A DNA stretch of 17,471 bases from Chloroflexota bacterium (lineage in GTDB: Bacteria > Chloroflexota > Dehalococcoidia > SM23-28-2 > RBG-16-64-32): positions 1 through 17,471 of the forward strand of contig JADFNQ010000003.1 of assembly GCA_022563285.1 (NCBI GenBank), in the 5' to 3' direction. The notes below the pieces were generated by a model. It made no database searches and was not told the DNA's origin. It saw only the letters and a list, made by a program, of their open reading frames with translations. Shown one piece after another: positions 14,355 through 17,471 of the stretch. The position numbers were made by a program, and so were the translations under genes. Every line of letters begins with the position of its first letter. The stretch's first letter is position 1.

Positions 14355-15170
14355 CTAGGCCGCGCGGCTGAGGCTTGTGGCCGTCGCCTCCGCGAGCAGG
14401 CTGGCGATGACCCGGTAGGCGTGGGGGTTGAAGACGAGGCCGATGTGCGTGCCGCCGACCTCGTAGTTGAGCGATGGATCGGGCTCCAGGCAGTTTCGCC
14501 AGTCGATCATCCCGTCGGAGAGAGTGTAGAGGGCAGCACGACGGACGGAGGGCGGGGGAGAAGGAATGCAGTGGTCGGCAGAGCACTCGCAGTCCTGGAG
14601 GGGGATGCCGGCTCCGCGTACGTCGCTACCCGGCCGCGGGTGTCTAACGCGCCCGGTCACCAGCATAGCGGTGGCCGTTATGGCCGGGTGGGCCTCCAGG
14701 GACTGGATGGGGGCGCCCAGGGAGATGAGCTGCGTAACTATCTCCGGTCGCTGCAGGGCTACCCTGCGGGCCAGGGAGCCGCCCAGGCTGTGGCCGATGA
14801 TGCGGACAGGCTCCCCCGTATGGGCGTGGACGTCGTCAACGGTCTTCTCCAGCCGCTGCGTCAGGGCATGGACGCAGTCGGCGTTGACGCCGATACCGGA
14901 GAGGTGCGGTTCGTATCCTATTCGGCGCAGCCAGAAATACATCTCCACTAGGTAGGCGTCGGTGGAGAGGAAACCGGGGACGAGCACCACCGGGCTACCG
15001 TCGCCGTGGGGCACGCCGATGCCGAGGTAGACCGGCGAGAGGCGCAGGGAGAGCCAGTCGAGCCCCCACAGCGCTTCCCGCCAGATGAAGGGGGGGCCGC
15101 CACCACCCCCGTCGGTCGGCGGGGCTTGATGGTGTGAGCGCTGTCGCCTGCGTTTGCTTACGGTGGCCAT
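14355..15170 (-). CDS. Alpha/beta-hydrolase (lipase/esterase-like)
   Basis: A 271-residue alpha/beta-hydrolase. The oxyanion turn VLVPGF (62-67) is followed by the nucleophile elbow GHSLGG (S128), a probable acid in LSDGMIDWRNC and the catalytic His in GGTHIGLVFNP. The order and spacing fit triacylglycerol-lipase/esterase-like enzymes. The N-terminus is basic (KRRRQR) then Gly/Pro-rich, with no signal peptide, so it is likely cytoplasmic or membrane-associated. A Cys-rich, Pro-rich insertion (DCECSADHC then IPSPPPS, about 193-210) sits where a lid would be and could bind a metal or form disulfides. No strong ribosome binding site precedes the ATG at 15170, so the start is less certain. It lies 257 nt downstream of the dehydrogenase start, on the same strand; a functional link is not shown. 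Confidence 0.85.
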   Translation of the reverse strand: MATVSKRRRQRSHHQAPPTDGGGGGPPFIWREALWGLDWLSLRLSPVYLGIGVPHGDGSPVVLVPGFLSTDAYLVEMYFWLRRIGYEPHLSGIGVNADCVHALTQRLEKTVDDVHAHTGEPVRIIGHSLGGSLARRVALQRPEIVTQLISLGAPIQSLEAHPAITATAMLVTGRVRHPRPGSDVRGAGIPLQDCECSADHCIPSPPPSVRRAALYTLSDGMIDWRNCLEPDPSLNYEVGGTHIGLVFNPHAYRVIASLLAEATATSLSRAA

Positions 15171-15357
15171 CGATGTTGTATATGCCTCGCATAAGGGATA
15201 GACGTGTCGGGTGCTGATACTGTTGCCGTTATGTTATGGCGCCACATTCGTTCTCACGCTGGAAAGACGGAGAACGGAGAGGCGAAAATGGACGCGAGGA
15301 TAGGGACTTCCGCCGCGGGGCACTGGAGCGTTCCCCTAGCTCCTGTCTGCGTTGTTT

Positions 15358-15373
15358 CCCCGCAGTCGCGGGG
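15358..15373 (-). terminator. GC-rich hairpin after the pilin gene
   Basis: CCCCGC (15358-15363), loop AGTC, GCGGGG (15368-15373): a perfect 6-bp stem 36 nt downstream of the pilin stop. On the minus strand it is followed by AAACAACG, not T residues, so it may end transcription only with help or protect the 3' end. Confidence 0.4.
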
Positions 15374-15408
15374 AGGCCGGTCGTGTCTTGGCCCGTAACC
15401 TGTGGCGA

Positions 15409-15582
15409 TTACGAAAAGGCGGCGGTGACGACATCGATCTGCCCGGCGACCGCCAGCCCCAGGGCACCCAGGGCGATTACGCATGCCATCGCCACGAAGG
15501 CGAGGAGCAGACTGTACTCGGCCAGCGCCTGACCCCGCTCTTCGTTGACAGGGCTCAATATTCTTAGGAAGTGCTCTACCAT
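15409..15582 (-). CDS. Flp-type (type IVb) prepilin, 57 residues
   Basis: A short gene with GGAGG 7 nt before its ATG. The peptide has a 17-residue polar leader ending in Gly, then QALAEYSLLLAFVAMACV: processing would fall after G17 and place Glu at +5 and Tyr at +6, the signature of Flp/type IVb prepilins cut by TadV/PilD-type peptidases. A single hydrophobic helix (about 24-47) and a short tail VVTAAFS follow, so length is typical. The mature product would be the subunit of a thin adhesive pilus or a pseudopilin. No tad/rcp/cpa assembly genes are in the window, so the secretion machinery must be elsewhere. A perfect tandem repeat lies upstream (15657-15676). Confidence 0.85.
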   Translation of the reverse strand: MVEHFLRILSPVNEERGQALAEYSLLLAFVAMACVIALGALGLAVAGQIDVVTAAFS

Positions 15583-15640
15583 ATCCCTACCTCCGTATGT
15601 CTAGTGGTTCCCAATCCTATAGATGCCGGAGCGGTCGTGA

Positions 15641-15676
15641 ATCATACAGGTGCGTCGGTGAACGTTGGTGAACGTT
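15641..15676 (-). promoter_or_regulatory. Pilin promoter with tandem 10-bp repeats
   Basis: On the plus strand GGTGAACGTT occurs twice in perfect tandem (15657-15666, 15667-15676). On the minus strand these AACGTTCACC repeats end 10 nt before TATGAT (15641-15646, five of six matches to -10) with no recognisable -35. Tandem repeats of 10-11 bp replacing the -35 are the layout used by OmpR/PhoB-family activators. The leader to the pilin ATG is about 50 nt. Confidence 0.5.
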
Positions 15677-15685
15677 AAGGAAAAG

Positions 15686-16321
15686 TCAGGGGTGGCGGCC
15701 GAACAATCGGCAGGCGGCAAGTACAGGGAGCAGCAGGGCAGCCCCCCAGGCGTACCCACCAAGAACGTCGCTGGGCCAGTGGACGCCCAGCCAGACGTTG
15801 GCCGGACCGCTGAGAGCGAGGACGGCGGCGGTCGCGGTGGCCAGCGGGGCGCGGAGCGGGGCAGGCAGCGGAAGGGAGGCAGAGATATAGATCAGGAAGC
15901 CGTACACGTAGGTTGGGCTCATTACATGCCCGGCAGGAAAGCTGGGGCTGCTGAACGACGCCCGTATCTCCACCAGGTCCGGGCTGGGGCGCGGCCTGTC
16001 CACGATCTCCTTGATGCCCGACTGGAGCAGGGGTAGGATGATGAGACCCGCTGCGAACGCCAGCGCCTCCAGCCGGTATCCACGGAGCCAGAGAAGGAGG
16101 GCCAGCGCTCCGCCGGCCGCCAGGACGACCGGGGTGGAGGTTATGGAGCGGACGGCATCGGCCAGCGTTTCGCCCGGGAAGGAGATGTCCTGCATCCAGG
16201 ACGCGATCCCCCTGTCACCGGGGAGGGTACCGTCAGTGGCCGCCAGGGCGGAGAGTGTGATGGTCAGGCCCAGCAGCACAGCCCATAGCAAGGCGGTTGA
16301 GACCGTTGTCCGCTCGTCCAT
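15686..16321 (-). CDS. PAP2-family membrane phosphatase-like protein
   Basis: A 211-residue membrane protein of the PAP2 (lipid phosphate phosphatase) family with about five to six hydrophobic helices. Using numbering from the GTG one codon upstream, motif I KEIVDRPRP keeps K105 and R112-P113. Motif II reads PAGH (H133, Ser replaced by Ala). Motif III reads AN-VWLG-VHWPSD, with nucleophile H182 and D186 present but the usual Ser-Arg replaced by A175-N176. Loss of this phosphate-binding Arg raises doubt about activity or suggests a different substrate. GTG (16324) and ATG (16321) are both possible starts. A TATAAT only 6-9 nt upstream suggests a leaderless message. Undecaprenyl-pyrophosphate or phosphatidate would be usual substrates for the family. 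Confidence 0.88.
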   Translation of the reverse strand: MDERTTVSTALLWAVLLGLTITLSALAATDGTLPGDRGIASWMQDISFPGETLADAVRSITSTPVVLAAGGALALLLWLRGYRLEALAFAAGLIILPLLQSGIKEIVDRPRPSPDLVEIRASFSSPSFPAGHVMSPTYVYGFLIYISASLPLPAPLRAPLATATAAVLALSGPANVWLGVHWPSDVLGGYAWGAALLLPVLAACRLFGRHP

Positions 16322-16329
16322 CACTGCTA

Positions 16330-16335
16330 ATTATA
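16330..16335 (-). promoter_or_regulatory. -10 box directly upstream of the PAP2 gene
   Basis: A perfect TATAAT on the minus strand (16330-16335) with no convincing -35. Transcription would start at about 16321-16324, exactly at the GTG/ATG, and no ribosome binding site is present, so a leaderless transcript is likely. Confidence 0.45.
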
Positions 16336-16346
16336 GGTAGCGGCCT

Positions 16347-16465
16347 ATGCTGCGGCAGGTTTATGTAGGCGTCCAGGACCCCTGCGCCTACGAGGAGTTC
16401 GTTGGGATGGCTACCTCATCACCCGCCTGATGCGGGACGAGATGCGGCTCCTCGCCTCGCTCTAG
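16347..16465 (+). pseudogene. Frameshifted small gene remnant
   Basis: From ATG 16347 the frame reads MLRQVYVGVQDPCAYEEFVG and soon stops (TGA at about 16428-16430). From 16406 in the -1 frame it continues DGYLITRLMRDEMRLLASL to TAG at 16463-16465, with 18 of 19 codons ending in G or C. One missing base near the GTTGGG run (16401-16406) would fuse them into a protein of about 39 residues. I do not recognise it. It may be the end of a deleted gene. Its middle also forms a strong hairpin, GTAGGCG/CGCCTAC plus CAGG/CCTG (16365-16391), which might alternatively end transcription of the kinase gene on the other strand. Confidence 0.4.
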
Positions 16466-16487
16466 GCCAAGTGGGTAGCCCGCCGAC

Positions 16488-17471
16488 TCAAGCGAGCGCC
16501 GTCAAGTTGGGGAGGGTGAAGCTGAAGCGGCAGCCGTTCGCGGGACCGTTCTCCACCCAGATCCGTCCCCCGTGCGCCTCCACAATCCCCTTCGCAATGG
16601 ACAGCCCCAGCCCCGCCCCGCTGCCGTCGCGGTGACGTGCCGGATCGGCGCGGTAGAACGGCTCGAACAGCTGGTCCATATCCTGCGGCTGAATGCCGCC
16701 GCAGGTGTCCGTCACCGAAACGGCGACCGCCTCCTCGAGCTCGCGCAGCTCCAGGCTCACCGACCTATCGCCGGGCGTGTGGCGGATCGCGTTTTGCACC
16801 AGATTGAGGATCACCCGCTGGATCTTCAGCGGGTCGGCGAGGATAGGCGCGATGTCAGGCTGCGTCAGCCCAAAGAGGTGGATCCCCTTCCGCCGCGCCT
16901 CGTGACTCATGCTCTCGATGGCATCTGAGATGAGGTCTGCTAGGGACGTCGGCTCCAGGTCCAGCCGCAAGTTTCCGGCGTCAATCAGCGAGAGCTCGAA
17001 TAGGTCGTCGATGAGGCTGCCCAGCCGTTCGGCCTCGGCCTGAATGCTCTTCAGGTAGCGCGCGACAGTAGGAGGGTCGCTGACCACCCCGTCGCTTAGG
17101 GCCTCCGCCGCCGCCCGCAGCGCGGCGAGGGGGGTGCGCAGGTCATGGGACACGGATGCCACAAGAGAGCGTCGGGCCTGTTCCAGCTCCGCCTGCCGCT
17201 GGCTTGACACTTGGAGGCGCTCCGCCATGTCGTTGAACGTTGCGCCCAGACGGGCGAACTCGTCGGAGCCCTGGGCTGGCACACGGACCGAGAGGTCGCC
17301 TCCGGCCATAGCCGAGGCGCCGCGGCCTAGGTCAGATATCGAAGCCGTCAGCGACGCGGCCGTGACCAGCGCCAGCGGCAGCGCTACGGCCAACGAGAAG
17401 ATGACCAGGGCGAGCAGGAGGGATAGGTCGTGGCGCGAGATGAACATGAGTTGCGCGACGACGAGGATGCA
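16488..17471 (-). CDS. Sensor histidine kinase with HAMP domain (5' end outside window)
   Basis: The frame is open to the window edge, so the N-terminal sensor is missing; 327 residues are visible. An in-frame ATG at 17447 is probably internal, since hydrophobic residues precede it. A transmembrane helix (LLLALVIFSLAVALPLALV) leads into a HAMP domain, then HisKA with SVSHDLRTPLAAL (phospho-His codon at 17145-17147), then HATPase: NLVQNAIRHTPGD, DTCGGI (the usual DTGxG has Cys for the first Gly), FEPFYRAD and GAGLGLSIAKGIVEAHGG. This is the type that pairs with OmpR-family regulators. The partner gene is presumably upstream, beyond the right edge. It phosphorylates its regulator in response to an envelope signal that cannot be inferred here. 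Confidence 0.93.
   Translation of the reverse strand, partial: CILVVAQLMFISRHDLSLLLALVIFSLAVALPLALVTAASLTASISDLGRGASAMAGGDLSVRVPAQGSDEFARLGATFNDMAERLQVSSQRQAELEQARRSLVASVSHDLRTPLAALRAAAEALSDGVVSDPPTVARYLKSIQAEAERLGSLIDDLFELSLIDAGNLRLDLEPTSLADLISDAIESMSHEARRKGIHLFGLTQPDIAPILADPLKIQRVILNLVQNAIRHTPGDRSVSLELRELEEAVAVSVTDTCGGIQPQDMDQLFEPFYRADPARHRDGSGAGLGLSIAKGIVEAHGGRIWVENGPANGCRFSFTLPNLTALA

Noticed and set aside
15288..15398. Plus-strand 36-codon ORF preceded by GGAGAGG.
   Set aside because: The ribosome-site match is good, but the peptide is low-quality (Gly/Ser/Pro/Arg), third-position bias is poor and it runs through the GC hairpin at 15358-15373.
1..17471. tRNA, rRNA, CRISPR arrays, insertion sequences, attachment sites.
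   Set aside because: No regularly spaced repeats, transposase or integrase frames, or cloverleaf-like sequences with conserved TTCGA arms were found by eye.

Overview
The window is GC-rich, densely coding bacterial chromosome. Nothing in it is phage, plasmid or insertion-sequence DNA. Lineage cannot be proved from these bases. The mix of an ArsR-type-HTH histidine kinase, soluble and membrane GGDEF/HD-GYP proteins, a subtilase with a Trp-rich repeat tail, an orphan Flp-type pilin and an acyl-CoA dehydrogenase is what I would expect of a Chloroflexota (Dehalococcoidia-like) genome. That assignment is inference.

Layout. 154-3284 (minus strand): a PHP-domain phosphoesterase, then a two-gene unit of a polytopic membrane protein and a kinase-fold protein with a degenerate catalytic loop, possibly preceded by a 40-codon small ORF. 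3430-5427 (plus): ftsH with its own extended -10 promoter. 5443-5995 (minus): a stand-alone receiver protein followed by the high-GC3 remnant of a small gene. 6103-7929 (plus, divergent from the receiver): a cytoplasmic histidine kinase carrying an N-terminal winged-helix DNA-binding domain, overlapping by 4 nt a NarL/LuxR-type response regulator. 7930-8257: non-coding, with three inverted repeats including a 62-nt bulged hairpin. 8258-12865 (plus): a degenerate-GGDEF/HD-GYP protein, a secreted subtilase, and a membrane GGDEF/HD-GYP protein only 13 nt after the subtilase. 12862-15582 (minus): acyl-CoA dehydrogenase, alpha/beta hydrolase and a 57-residue Flp-type prepilin. 15686-17471 (minus): a PAP2-family membrane protein and a sensor histidine kinase cut by the window edge, separated by a frameshifted small-gene remnant on the plus strand.

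Functionally the centre (5.4-12.9 kb) is a signalling block. It has a kinase/regulator pair, a lone receiver and two cyclic-di-GMP proteins: one keeps the canonical GGEEF, the other has lost it but keeps a complete HD-GYP site. A secreted protease sits between the two. The pilin is preceded by a perfect 10-bp tandem repeat placed as an OmpR/PhoB-type activator site would be, and an OmpR-type sensor kinase lies nearby. The best candidates for undescribed biology are the pseudokinase/membrane-protein pair (1017-3129), the DNA-binding histidine kinase with its divergent receiver, and the structured element at 8017-8078.
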